Source: Planctomycetota bacterium
GTDB taxonomy: Bacteria > Planctomycetota > Planctomycetia > Planctomycetales > Planctomycetaceae
Reading direction: 5' to 3'
DNA: 64,000 bases
Assembly (NCBI GenBank): GCA_018242525.1
Contig: JAFEBS010000004.1
Coordinates: 9,082 to 73,081 of the forward strand
This document shows positions 9,562 to 16,990 of this stretch, one piece after another (the first letter of the stretch is position 1; the number at the start of each line of letters is the position of its first letter). Position numbers and translations under genes: made by a program. A model generated the notes under the pieces. That model did not search any database, was not told where the DNA came from, and saw only the letters and a list, made by a program, of their open reading frames with translations.

Positions 9562-9832
9562 GGCGAGCCTTGTGGCGAGAGGCAGCTTTCTTGAGTGCCG
9601 ACGTCGGGGCTGGAGGATTCTCAATCAGTGCGAGAAAGCGGTCGCGGTCGCGGTCCGAGAGGGGGGGGGCGGATTCCTCGGCAAATGCGAGTTCGTCTTC
9701 GGCCACCACCCGGGCCCGGCGTACGCGCAGCTCTGTATCGCTCACCTGCTCGATGATGACGGTGGCGTTGGCGAACGCTTTTGGCAAAACCAGCCGGGCT
9801 TTGGCATCGGTAGTCCGCGTTTCAGCGTGCAT
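9554..9832 (-). CDS. Probable antitoxin of the GNAT toxin (AbrB/MazE-like N-terminus)
   Basis: 92 residues from ATG 9832, with a G-rich Shine-Dalgarno site (CAGGGGGA) about 8 nt upstream. The N-terminal half (DAKARLVLPKAFANATVIIEQ) resembles the swapped-hairpin AbrB/SpoVT DNA-binding fold; the C-terminal half is acidic, then ends in a strongly basic KKAASRHKARRG tail. TacT-type toxins are usually paired with a ribbon-helix-helix DUF1778 antitoxin, so this one is different; the fold assignment is inferred by eye. The upstream DNA has the direct repeat ACTTCG at a 12-bp interval, a possible autoregulatory site. Confidence 0.72.
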   Translation of the reverse strand: MHAETRTTDAKARLVLPKAFANATVIIEQVSDTELRVRRARVVAEDELAFAEESAPPLSDRDRDRFLALIENPPAPTSALKKAASRHKARRG

Positions 9833-10354
9833 TCGGTCATCCCCCTGATGGTTCGAAGTTTACTACGAAGTGGGATAGAACGTCAAGTGGGCAATTCCCA
9901 CTTTGGCTTCGCGCTGGGCTTATCAAGCAGTTTTCGGTGCGTTTTCAACGCGAATCCACCACGCCGCAAGATTGTGTCGAAGCCGAGACGGAGGACGGGA
10001 CTTGAACTACGGATTGTCTGATGAAGAAACGAGTTGTGTCAAATCACGCAGAATCGTGAAACATCCCCTGATCATCGAACTCGATGGCCGGGGAGCCGTG
10101 GAGAACGAAGCTGGAGTCGGAAGGCATTGACGTCGAGAGCATTGTGACTTGGCCGCGAGGCGCGAAGAGCATCTACTTCCGCGATCCGGACCGCAATCTT
10201 GCCGAACTCATCAGCCCAGGCTTCTGGGCGATCTACTGACGTGGCCGAACGCGTCGAATCAACTCGAATTCACACGAATATGCTTGGGTTAGAAGCGCGG
10301 CGTAAGGCCCGGCACGGCTTCGCCAACACCACCGCGATATGACTGCAACGTAAG
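9833..10354. other. Intergenic stretch between toxin-antitoxin pair and island
   Basis: Apart from the VOC remnant no coding sequence is supported. The first 60 bp should carry the promoter of the toxin-antitoxin pair on the minus strand. Confidence 0.4.
10084..10239 (+). pseudogene. C-terminal remnant of a VOC (glyoxalase-fold) protein
   Basis: The frame 10084-10239 encodes 51 residues that look like the last beta-alpha unit of a vicinal oxygen chelate protein: a WRTKLESEGIDVES segment, then GAKSIYFRDPDRNLAELISPG with the metal-ligand Glu of the second VOC half. The frame is stopped just upstream at 10069 and no N-terminal half is found in any frame before it, so this is a decayed fragment. 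It lies next to the left end of the tRNA-associated island and may have been cut by an insertion or deletion there. Confidence 0.7.
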
Positions 10355-10416
10355 CGGAGAGGCAGGGATTCGAACCCTGGAGGGACTTGCATCCCTGCCG
10401 GTTTTCAAGACCGGTG
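10353..10416. repeat. Left attachment-site copy (partial tRNA-Ser 3' end)
   Basis: 64 bp that match positions 13839-13902 with two mismatches. The two differences lie opposite each other in the variable-arm stem, so pairing is preserved. On the minus strand the copy holds the anticodon loop, variable arm, T arm and acceptor 3' half of tRNA-Ser but lacks the 5' half, as expected for the distal end of an element integrated in the 3' part of a tRNA gene. Confidence 0.85.
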
Positions 10417-10681
10417 TAGTTCTGACGTAACCAGCAAATCCGACAACGACTTGCGATCGCCTGCGGATTCAAGTTGCACGGATAGTTGCACGACCAGCGC
10501 GGAAATCGGCGCAAATCTGACATCCAGTTACGCGGTCGATCCTGAATTGTCCAAAGTCATCGCCGCTTGGGGAACGCTGCCCCAGCATCTGAAAGCTGCA
10601 GTATTGGCGCTGGTCGCAACCGCGCAATCAGCCGGAAAAGGGACTGAGCGAACATTCGCCCAAGCTGTGGAACATCCTTAA
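10417..10681 (+). pseudogene. Detached integrase C-terminal extension
   Basis: This frame is open from 10343 through the left attachment copy to a TAA at 10679. It encodes a segment with VDPELSKVIAAWGTLPQHLKAAVLALV, an alpha-helical pattern I associate with C-terminal tails near planctomycete integrases (recollection, not searched). It has no good start or ribosome-binding site. The two attachment copies are 3486 bp apart, a multiple of three, so in an excised circle the integrase frame from 13016 would run through the joined site straight into this segment. Confidence 0.6.
10472..10492. promoter_or_regulatory. Putative integrase arm-type sites, left
   Basis: Two copies of AGTTGCACG, at 10472-10480 and 10484-10492, spaced 12 bp. 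The same pair with the same spacing is at 13690-13710 on the other side of the island. The two places are read in different codon phases, so DNA rather than protein sequence is conserved. Assignment as arm-type sites is inference. Confidence 0.5.
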
Positions 10682-10939
10682 AATTCGATCCACTCATGGA
10701 AGTTCTAGGACAGTACCTGATTTCTGAGGATCGTGTGGAACTGCTAACCGGAAGGCGCGGGAATAACTGGCCGGGTCTCAAGCAATTCTGCCGATATGGG
10801 CCGGACTGGCGCTGGTCGTCACGGGATTTGGTAGATTTGCAAAAGTAAGTTCAACCTGGCTTTGTGATCCGATCAAGTTCGCCGTGCTCACCGCGTAACA
10901 AATTCTCTGGAAGCCCCATTGCGTGAAAGGGCTCGTTTG

Positions 10940-11716
10940 ATGCGTAGTCATGACCGTTATGTCGTCGGAACTTTCATTACCGTCGTAGCATTGTGTTTCT
11001 TACGTTTTCCGTCTCAGGGGGGAGCGGCTGATGACATTGCTGTGAAAATGTCACCGGAGAATCTGGGAAAGGTCATGGAAAAACTGATTTCTGGAACTTC
11101 AAATCTATCAGTTGAGGAGCGCGAAGAATTACTGCAGTACTCAACCCGGAAGGAAGTTACTGAAGAGCATGCGGGCCTACTGCTGAAAGTACTGCAGGTG
11201 AGCCTTGGGAAACTGAGCGGCCAGGACAAGGACAAGCGAGGCACAGAGGCCAGCCGATACGCAGATCGAATAAAAGCTCATATTCGAGACCACAAGAATC
11301 CTGAATTGCAATTGGCGTGTTACGCGGTACTTGTCTACGGAGTAGAAGATAAGGCGAACGGCGTAGCCGCGGAGGACGAGTATTTCAATGAGATCTCGAA
11401 GGCGACGGGGGAGCGACGAGTGGAGTTGATCGAGATAATTGGAAATACGAAATGGCCCAATGTTGATAAGCGGCTCGGCCGCCTAAAAGAGATTTACGAG
11501 AGCGAGCAGACTTCTCACGAAGCAAGGGGCGCAGTTATCGATGTCGTCTTCGCGGGAATGGTTCAGAGGGAAGTTGAGGCCGCTACGGCATGTGATTTCT
11601 ATGCTGACCTCACTCTGTCCAGTTGGACATCTCCGCAACTCAATCGCAAGATGTTTCATCGACTTAGCGAAGTTGCGAATTTCGCACGGATGCTGAAACA
11701 GTTCAATAAAAAATGA
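10940..11716 (+). CDS. Island cargo: secreted protein of unknown function
   Basis: About 258 residues from ATG 10940, with AAAGGG about 8 nt upstream. A signal peptide (YVVGTFITVVALCFLRFP) is followed by a soluble, mostly helical and charged domain; the helix pattern (repeated Leu, Arg and Glu, e.g. ERREELLQY-like and RRVELIEIIGNTKW) suggests HEAT-like or TPR-like helical repeats, not certain. No family recognised. It is the first cargo gene after the left island edge, preceded by about 250 bp without other genes. Confidence 0.7.
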   Translation: MRSHDRYVVGTFITVVALCFLRFPSQGGAADDIAVKMSPENLGKVMEKLISGTSNLSVEEREELLQYSTRKEVTEEHAGLLLKVLQVSLGKLSGQDKDKRGTEASRYADRIKAHIRDHKNPELQLACYAVLVYGVEDKANGVAAEDEYFNEISKATGERRVELIEIIGNTKWPNVDKRLGRLKEIYESEQTSHEARGAVIDVVFAGMVQREVEAATACDFYADLTLSSWTSPQLNRKMFHRLSEVANFARMLKQFNKK

Positions 11717-11817
11717 TCGATCACATCCAACGGATATTCGAGGTTTGAGTCTGCCATTGACCTGCGATCCGCGGTTGGTGCGCCGGTAGCTTGCGACAGG
11801 TCGTCAAAGCCAGGATC

Positions 11818-12267
11818 ATGGGAAGCCGCTCACGCCGAAAACTTCGTGACAGGTTGGCAGCTATGGCCGATCCGACGGGGTCAGTTAAGCCCAAGGCCGT
11901 CGCACCGGTCCCCTCGCAATCCAATATGCAGGGGGTATGGGGGAAAGGTGAAAGCGGACTGGCCCCGACTGAAGAATTGCGGCTGGTCGCCCAATCTTTA
12001 GGTTGGCTCGATGGACAGAGATTCCCGACGCGCCTTCCGATCGATCAAGTCACGGCTTTGGCCGAAGCTGAAAACCGCAAACTCACCGGCCCCGAAGTTG
12101 TCGTTGTCACCGCTGGAAAGTTTCTCAACTACTGCAACGAAAAGCCTGCTTCATTTCGCGAAGTACTTCGCAAGCAACGACTCATCTTGAAAGCCTGCAA
12201 AATCATCATTCAGGCCGAAATGATGAATCAAGCCGAAGACCACAGGAACGCGGATTTGCCGGAATGA
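11818..12267 (+). CDS. Island cargo: hypothetical protein
   Basis: About 149 residues from ATG 11818 (AGG 5 nt upstream); the open frame starts at a TTG at 11791. The N-terminus is basic and Pro/Ser-rich (residues 1-45), followed by a folded-looking helical region with DQVTALAEAENRKL and FLNYCNEKPASF. No family recognised; basic N-terminus and small size would suit a DNA-associated protein, but nothing proves this. Confidence 0.5.
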   Translation: MGSRSRRKLRDRLAAMADPTGSVKPKAVAPVPSQSNMQGVWGKGESGLAPTEELRLVAQSLGWLDGQRFPTRLPIDQVTALAEAENRKLTGPEVVVVTAGKFLNYCNEKPASFREVLRKQRLILKACKIIIQAEMMNQAEDHRNADLPE

Positions 12268-12437
12268 CTCCGATCGATTTGTCTCCCCAGGGAGACACGG
12301 GTAGTCTAGTCCCGCGGGTTCGCGGATGGGTTGCAAACCGGACGCGATGAAATCGGCCCGGCGCATTGAGGCGGTTCCTACTTCCCGCCCCCCGGCGCCG
12401 GGCGGCCCGTCTCTCTGAATGAAGTAGGAGTTTCATC

Positions 12438-13034
12438 ATGGCCGATGACTTGGATGACCCGTTCAACGAACTGGTGGTGACGTGGAATCCCGATTGGTTG
12501 AAAGGAACATCAGAAGCAATTCGCCGATGTTGGAAGGAAGTTAAAGAGCAATTCCCCGGCAACGAACTGCAGCTCTTGGCGACTGAATTTCACGAGCGAT
12601 CCGTTGAACACGTAGGAACATCTGCCCCGACGTTCATCGAGCTCGTTTGCATGTGCCTTGCCAAGCCACTTTGTCTGATCGGCGAGGAAAAATGTACCGA
12701 ACGAACTCGACGCGAAGCCTTTGCGGAGTTGATGAAGGTGGATGCTGGATTTCTTTCGGCGGAAATCGGCAGAGAACTCTCGTGGCTCGTGTTGAATCAC
12801 GGCGAAGGGACGTTCACTCGGAGTCACGAAAGCGACGGGCGTTTGGTCGGAGTGTTCGGGCTGGTGTCAATCATCGGAGAAACGGCCGATTGGATTCGCA
12901 GCATGGTGAAGGTTGAACAAACTGGCTCACCATCGCCCGTCGTTCCGCCGACAACCCTGACCACCAATCCAAACGTTGAAGCGATGCCGGCGGCAATGTC
13001 GCGACGGACCGGCGTTTGGAACGGCGGGAACTGA
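12438..13034 (+). CDS. Island cargo: hypothetical protein fused at its end to integrase remnant
   Basis: 198 residues from ATG 12438, preceded by a good TAGGAG site 7 nt upstream. Acidic N-terminus, then a helical domain with two cysteines in ELVCMCLAK. No family recognised. The last part, about from base 12980, lies over DNA that in another frame encodes the conserved linker of the integrase (ATDRRLERREL), so the natural end of this protein was probably lost when the integrase 5' part was replaced, and the final 15-20 residues are read-through. Confidence 0.6.
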   Translation: MADDLDDPFNELVVTWNPDWLKGTSEAIRRCWKEVKEQFPGNELQLLATEFHERSVEHVGTSAPTFIELVCMCLAKPLCLIGEEKCTERTRREAFAELMKVDAGFLSAEIGRELSWLVLNHGEGTFTRSHESDGRLVGVFGLVSIIGETADWIRSMVKVEQTGSPSPVVPPTTLTTNPNVEAMPAAMSRRTGVWNGGN

Positions 13035-13948
13035 CTGACGGCGAACTCAGATTGCTCCTGGATGCGGCCCGCACGGGCAAGCCATGTCTCGGTTTGACCG
13101 GCTGGCAACGGTTCACGTTGTACGTGACCGCTCTGGGTACGGGATTGCGGGCAAATGAATTGGCCAGCCTCACACGCCGGTCATTCGATCTGTCGGACGA
13201 ATCGCCGACTGTGAGGATTGAAGCTGCCAGCGAAAAGGCCCGACGCGGTGATACGCTGCCGATCCCGCCAGATCTCGTCGCAATGTTGGGCCCCTGGCTG
13301 GAAACGCTCGGCGCGGACGAGCCCCTCTGGCCTGGCAAATGGGCCGAACAGAAGCGGGGGAGCAAGTTCTTGCAGTCGGATCTGGCAAACGCTCGCAAAG
13401 CGTGGCTGGAAGCCGTGGAAGACGTTGAACAGCGTCAGGCGATGGAGAAGACGGATTTCCTCACGTATCGCGATAGCAACGGCCAGCAGGCCGATTTCCA
13501 CGCCTTGCGTCACACGTTCCTGTCTCGGCTCGGTCGGTCTGGTGCATCGGCCAAAGTCATGCAACGGCTGGCGCGTCACACAACAGTCGAACTGACGATT
13601 GGCCGGTACACTCACGCCGGTCTGAATGATCTGTCGGCAGCAGTGAACAAGCTGCCAGCGCTGCCGATGGTTGAATGCCGGTCGATTTCAGTTGCACGTT
13701 TAGTTGCACGACCCGTTGAGAAAACGGGGAAATCGGTGATGACAGCTAATGAAGGTGAAGCCGAAGAATCAGAGTCTGCGGGAAATGCGAAACGCCCCGT
13801 AAAACGGGGCGTTTGCGTGCCGTTGACGACGGCTGACGAGCGGAGAGGCAGGGATTCGAACCCTGGATGGACTTGCATCCATGCCGGTTTTCAAGACCGG
13901 TGCAATCGGCCGCTCTGCCACCTCTCCAAGTGCTTTTCAGGCAACTAG
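12980..13948 (+). CDS. Tyrosine recombinase (integrase) catalytic domain, N-terminally truncated; frame runs through the tRNA
   Basis: The frame is open from 12980 and can begin at TTG 13016 (310 residues). The catalytic domain is complete: Arg in GTGLRANELASLTRR, HALRHTF (H-x-x-R), the ARHTT box and the nucleophile Tyr in IGRYTHAG. The usual N-terminal arm-binding and core-binding domains are absent; only the linker (ATDRRLERREL) remains, next to another gene in a different frame. After the catalytic domain the frame continues without a stop across a perfect terminator hairpin and antisense through tRNA-Ser (RRGRDSNPGWTC, then HAGFQDRC), to end at 13948. Tyrosine recombinases of this type cut and join at tRNA attachment sites. 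Truncation suggests it is inactive or needs a partner. Confidence 0.82.
   Translation, partial: SDAGGNVATDRRLERRELTDGELRLLLDAARTGKPCLGLTGWQRFTLYVTALGTGLRANELASLTRRSFDLSDESPTVRIEAASEKARRGDTLPIPPDLVAMLGPWLETLGADEPLWPGKWAEQKRGSKFLQSDLANARKAWLEAVEDVEQRQAMEKTDFLTYRDSNGQQADFHALRHTFLSRLGRSGASAKVMQRLARHTTVELTIGRYTHAGLNDLSAAVNKLPALPMVECRSISVARLVARPVEKTGKSVMTANEGEAEESESAGNAKRPVKRGVCVPLTTADERRGRDSNPGWTCIHAGFQDRCNRPLCHLSKCFSGN
13690..13710. promoter_or_regulatory. Putative integrase arm-type sites, right
   Basis: AGTTGCACG at 13690-13698 and 13702-13710, with the same 12-bp spacing and orientation as the pair at 10472-10492. These lie inside the integrase frame. The role is inferred from symmetric placement about the attachment core. 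Confidence 0.5.
13790..13814. terminator. Bidirectional terminator hairpin
   Basis: AAACGCCCCGT, a 3-nt AAA loop and ACGGGGCGTTT form a perfect 11-bp stem with A-rich and T-rich ends. It can terminate the integrase transcript on the plus strand and the tRNA-Ser transcript on the minus strand, although the integrase reading frame continues across it. Confidence 0.8.
13839..13902. repeat. Right attachment-site copy, within tRNA-Ser
   Basis: Matches 10353-10416 in all but two bases (G/T and C/A, compensating in the variable-arm stem). It covers the tRNA from the acceptor 3' end to the anticodon loop. The core crossover presumably lies here. Confidence 0.82.
13841..13927 (-). tRNA. tRNA-Ser (anticodon UGA)
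   Basis: Minus strand, 87 nt. Acceptor stem GGAGAGG (13921-13927) pairs with CCTCTCC (13842-13848), discriminator G at 13841. The anticodon arm is CCGGT-CT-TGA-AA-ACCGG, anticodon UGA; a long variable arm and GGTTCGAATCC T loop confirm the serine class. It is intact and serves as the attachment site of the island. CCA is not encoded. Confidence 0.95.
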
Positions 13949-14120
13949 TTACGATCGATTATGGCAACTGTTGGCAGCGTGTGTCTCTTCTCAGGCGGAT
14001 TCGCGCTCTCCTAAAACCTCACGCTCTCTGACTGAATCGCGATTCAGAGTCTAGTGAAATCTGGTCGCGGGTCAACCGGACGGGGAAACTGTACCGCGAC
14101 CCCGCTCGGAACAAGTGCGT

Positions 14121-14561
14121 CTACGACTTGACCTCGAAGATGGCTTCCACTTCCACGGCGGCACCCGTGGGAAGCTGGACAAATCCCAAAGCACTCCGCG
14201 CGTGATAGCCATCGGTCGTCTTGCCAAAAATCTCATGCAACAGGTCCGACGCACCGTTGATGACCAGGTGCTGGTCAGTGAATTCCAGAGTCGAATTCAC
14301 GCATCCGAGCAACTTGATGACTTTCAGGCCGTTCAACGTTCCGTGGGCATTCACGACCGAACGCAGGATCTTGACGGCACAGTCTCGCGCGGCCTGGTAA
14401 CCCTGGTCCACGGACATCCCCGCACCCAGCTTGCCTTTCAGGTCGCTGACATGTCCCGAAGTGATCAGTAGATTCCCCGTTCGAACGCACAGGTTCAGGT
14501 ATCCGGGTTCCAACCTGGCAAATGTCAGTCCCAGTTGTTCGGCTTTTTCTTGCGGTGACAT
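14121..14561 (-). CDS. RidA/YjgF-family protein
   Basis: 146 residues from ATG 14561, which has AAGGA 6 nt upstream; an ATG at 14585 adds 8 residues, and the longer frame to 14906 is not RidA-like. The family pattern is clear: VRTGNLLITSGHVS, GYQAARDCAVKILRSV, then LGFVQLPTGAAVEVEAIFEV at the end with the conserved Gly and Glu. Members are trimeric and hydrolyse reactive enamine/imine intermediates from pyridoxal-phosphate enzymes; this length (about 150) is the longer subgroup, whose substrate is often unknown. The conserved Arg of deaminating RidA (in the R-A-x-x-G-x-x-x-L-P region) reads ARSALGFVQLP, so it is retained. Confidence 0.88.
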   Translation of the reverse strand: MSPQEKAEQLGLTFARLEPGYLNLCVRTGNLLITSGHVSDLKGKLGAGMSVDQGYQAARDCAVKILRSVVNAHGTLNGLKVIKLLGCVNSTLEFTDQHLVINGASDLLHEIFGKTTDGYHARSALGFVQLPTGAAVEVEAIFEVKS

Positions 14562-14916
14562 TCCGATCCTTTCGTAAGTTTTCATCAGCCCGCCTTCGAT
14601 ATCGTCTGTTCCTGATTTATGATCGTCCACCGCAAAAATCACAACTCCACCGAGCCATTCGCCGCGACGCGACTTGGAGAAACGTCCGTCACGCCGGGCC
14701 GCAGACCTGGAGATAGTCGGGTGGCGAACGACTTTGGCTGAAGCCTGACCACGCACCGTTTGTGGTACTTCCCTTCTGTGGAAATGACAAATCTCGCCGT
14801 TGCCGGACCTGAATCGCGGGGCGGGCTGAAATTCGGAGCCGTCTCGCCTATAATCAGCGGCAATGTCGGGGCGAGTCCGGCCTCGACGAAACGATTTTCC
14901 GCCCACTGGCTTAGCA

Positions 14917-15912
14917 ATGATGAATTCGACCGATCCGGCTCTCCCACCTAATTCAACCCGCCCCGATCTCGCGGACGACTTGCCGCCGGTGCAACCCCCA
15001 TCGGCGGGATTTATCGTTCAGTTGTTTGTTGTTCCTGGATTAATTGTCCTGGCAGTCGTTGCGGTCTGGGCTCTGTTTGGCCGAATCGCAGCCGGTGAAC
15101 AGGACTGGCATGCGCTGGTCGAGGAATTGCAGAGTCAAAACGGCCATATTCGTAATCGGGCCATGTACGGGCTGGCCCAAGTTCTTGACCAGGACCGCCG
15201 TCGTGGAGAAAGGGGGCAGCACCTGACATCCAATTCGGAAATCGCCACCGCGCTTTCCGACCAGTTGACACGAGAACTGAAGTCGAATTCCAGTTCCAAA
15301 GAGAGCATTGCCATTCAACAGTACTTGACGCGAGCCGTCGGCCTGCTGGATTCGCCGAAGGTGACAATGCCGCCCCTGCGCCTGTCATTGGACGCGACAC
15401 GTGACATGGAAATCCGCAAGAGCGGTGTCGCTTCAATCGCCATGATCGCAGGACGCGCGTTTGAATCAGGAACGCCGCTCGACGACCCTGAGACGGTCAC
15501 CGCCTTGACGGAACTCTCCGCCGACAGCCAGCCTCTGATGCGTCAGACGGCGGCGTTCGCACTGGGGCTGTTTCAATCAGACGAGGCGAACCAGCAATTG
15601 CATGTGCTGTTGGGAAACGAGGACTGGAAAACCTGCGTCAATGCCGCCATCGCACTTTCCCGCCACGGCAGCATGGATGGACTGCCGGTTTTCAAACGTG
15701 CCCTGACCGAGAAGCCGTCGACCAAGCCTGAAGAGCAGGTTGAGTATTTCATGATCCTGACGAATTCGCTCAAGGCGCTCTCCAACCTGGGCCCCCAAAT
15801 GAGCGATTTAGACAAGGCCGAATTCCGCGAAATCCTGAAACCACTCGTCAACGATCATGCGGAAGTGCGGATTCGAGTCGACGCCCAGAATGCGCTTCAG
15901 ATGCTTAAGTAA
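14917..15912 (+). CDS. Membrane-anchored HEAT-repeat protein
   Basis: About 331 residues from ATG 14917 (a second ATG follows at 14920). A proline-rich N-terminal segment leads to one transmembrane helix (FIVQLFVVPGLIVLAVVAVWALF, residues about 38-60), then a soluble domain of helical repeats: RNRAMYGLAQVL, MEIRKSGVASIAMIAG, MRQTAAFALGLF, KTCVNAAIALSRHG and VRIRVDAQNALQML fit HEAT/armadillo-like repeats. Such domains serve as protein-binding scaffolds. It lies 55 bp upstream of the exported TIM-barrel gene and may be cotranscribed with it. Confidence 0.8.
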   Translation: MMNSTDPALPPNSTRPDLADDLPPVQPPSAGFIVQLFVVPGLIVLAVVAVWALFGRIAAGEQDWHALVEELQSQNGHIRNRAMYGLAQVLDQDRRRGERGQHLTSNSEIATALSDQLTRELKSNSSSKESIAIQQYLTRAVGLLDSPKVTMPPLRLSLDATRDMEIRKSGVASIAMIAGRAFESGTPLDDPETVTALTELSADSQPLMRQTAAFALGLFQSDEANQQLHVLLGNEDWKTCVNAAIALSRHGSMDGLPVFKRALTEKPSTKPEEQVEYFMILTNSLKALSNLGPQMSDLDKAEFREILKPLVNDHAEVRIRVDAQNALQMLK

Positions 15913-15966
15913 AGGTCTCCGCGGCAGAATTTCCATTCTCATCTGGTTCTCTGGAAGGATCACCCC

Positions 15967-16872
15967 ATGTCGCAGTTTTCCCGTCGTGAGTTCCTGGGTG
16001 CCGCAACTGTCGGCGCGACACTGATGACTGGTTCACTCTGGCAACCCCGAACGGCGCTCGCCCAGGAGACGGAAAAGAAGGGGGGCGATATTCGGTTTGG
16101 ATTGGTCACTTATCAGTGGGGCAAGGACTGGGACCTGCCGACGCTGATCGCCAACTGCAGTCGGGCCGGAGCACTGGGTGTCGAACTGCGGACCACTCAC
16201 AAGCATGGCGTGGAACCGAACCTGACCGACGCCCAGCGGGCCGATGTGCGTAAGATGTTCGCCGACAGCGACGTCAAATGCCTCGGGATCGGCAGCAACG
16301 AACGCTACGACAGCCCGGATGCCGCCGTGTTGAAGAAAGCGATCGAAGACACCAAGGCGTTCATCGTCCTCAGCCACGACATTGGCGGTTCCGGGGTCAA
16401 GGTCAAACCGGACTCATTCCATAAAGCCGTCGCTCGCGAAAAGACGATTGACCAGATTGGGAAAGCACTGAACGAGGTTGCCGAATTCGCCACCGGGTTT
16501 GGTCAACAGATCCGGCTGGAAGTGCATGGACAGTGCTGCCAGTTGCCAACGATCAAATCGATCATGGATGTCGCTGACAACCCGAACGTCGCCGTTTGCT
16601 GGAATTCCAACCCGCAGGACCTGGAAGCCCCCGGGTTGGAACACAATTTCAACCTGGTCAAAAGCCGGTTCGGCGATACGGTTCACATTCACCGCCTGGA
16701 ATCCAAGACGTATCCCCATCAGCAACTGCTCGATCTGTATGTGAAACTCGACTATTCAGGCTGGTGGCTGCTGGAGGAAGGGGAAGTCCCCAAGGACCCG
16801 GCCACCGAGTTACTGGATCAGCGCAAGCTGTTCGACAAAATGCTGGAAGCATCCCGAGCGAAAGTCGGTTGA
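15967..16872 (+). CDS. Tat-exported sugar phosphate isomerase/epimerase-like TIM-barrel protein
   Basis: 301 residues from ATG 15967 with GGAAGGA upstream. The N-terminus is a Tat signal (SRREFLGAATVGATL, twin Arg followed by FLGAA), predicted to be cleaved before about residue 30. The body is the xylose-isomerase-like TIM-barrel (AP_endonuc_2 family): GALGVELRTTHKHG, KCLGIGSNERY, RLEVHGQC and CWNSNPQDL, with the metal-ligand Glu and His in these segments. Many planctomycetes have large families of exported proteins of this type; the substrate is unknown. Confidence 0.85.
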   Translation: MSQFSRREFLGAATVGATLMTGSLWQPRTALAQETEKKGGDIRFGLVTYQWGKDWDLPTLIANCSRAGALGVELRTTHKHGVEPNLTDAQRADVRKMFADSDVKCLGIGSNERYDSPDAAVLKKAIEDTKAFIVLSHDIGGSGVKVKPDSFHKAVAREKTIDQIGKALNEVAEFATGFGQQIRLEVHGQCCQLPTIKSIMDVADNPNVAVCWNSNPQDLEAPGLEHNFNLVKSRFGDTVHIHRLESKTYPHQQLLDLYVKLDYSGWWLLEEGEVPKDPATELLDQRKLFDKMLEASRAKVG

Positions 16873-16990
16873 CGCCCCGGCTTTCGCTCCTCACTGAAAG
16901 TGCCCGCATCAATTCTGGCTGCTCCCAATCCGAAAGCGACGACACCCCGGTTTGTCGCCAGGGTGCTTCGTTTGGATTCAAAGTCCCGGA

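Larger units (their letters stand above)
10353..13902. mobile_element. 3.5-kb integrative island in tRNA-Ser(UGA)
   Basis: The element is bounded by direct repeats of the tRNA-Ser 3' part (10353-10416 and 13839-13902). The integrase is directly beside the intact tRNA. It carries three unassigned cargo genes (10940-11716, 11818-12267, 12438-13034). Pairs of AGTTGCACG separated by 12 bp lie on both flanks (10472/10484 and 13690/13702); inferred to be integrase arm-type binding sites. The integrase lacks its N-terminal domain, so self-transfer is doubtful. Confidence 0.82.

Noticed and set aside
10451..10681. Stand-alone 76-residue gene
   Set aside because: The start is TTG without a ribosome-binding site; the frame is open back through the left attachment copy and fits an integrase C-terminal tail instead.
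14586..14906. N-terminal extension of the RidA gene
   Set aside because: The added residues are unlike RidA, and good ribosome-binding sites lie at 14561 and 14585.
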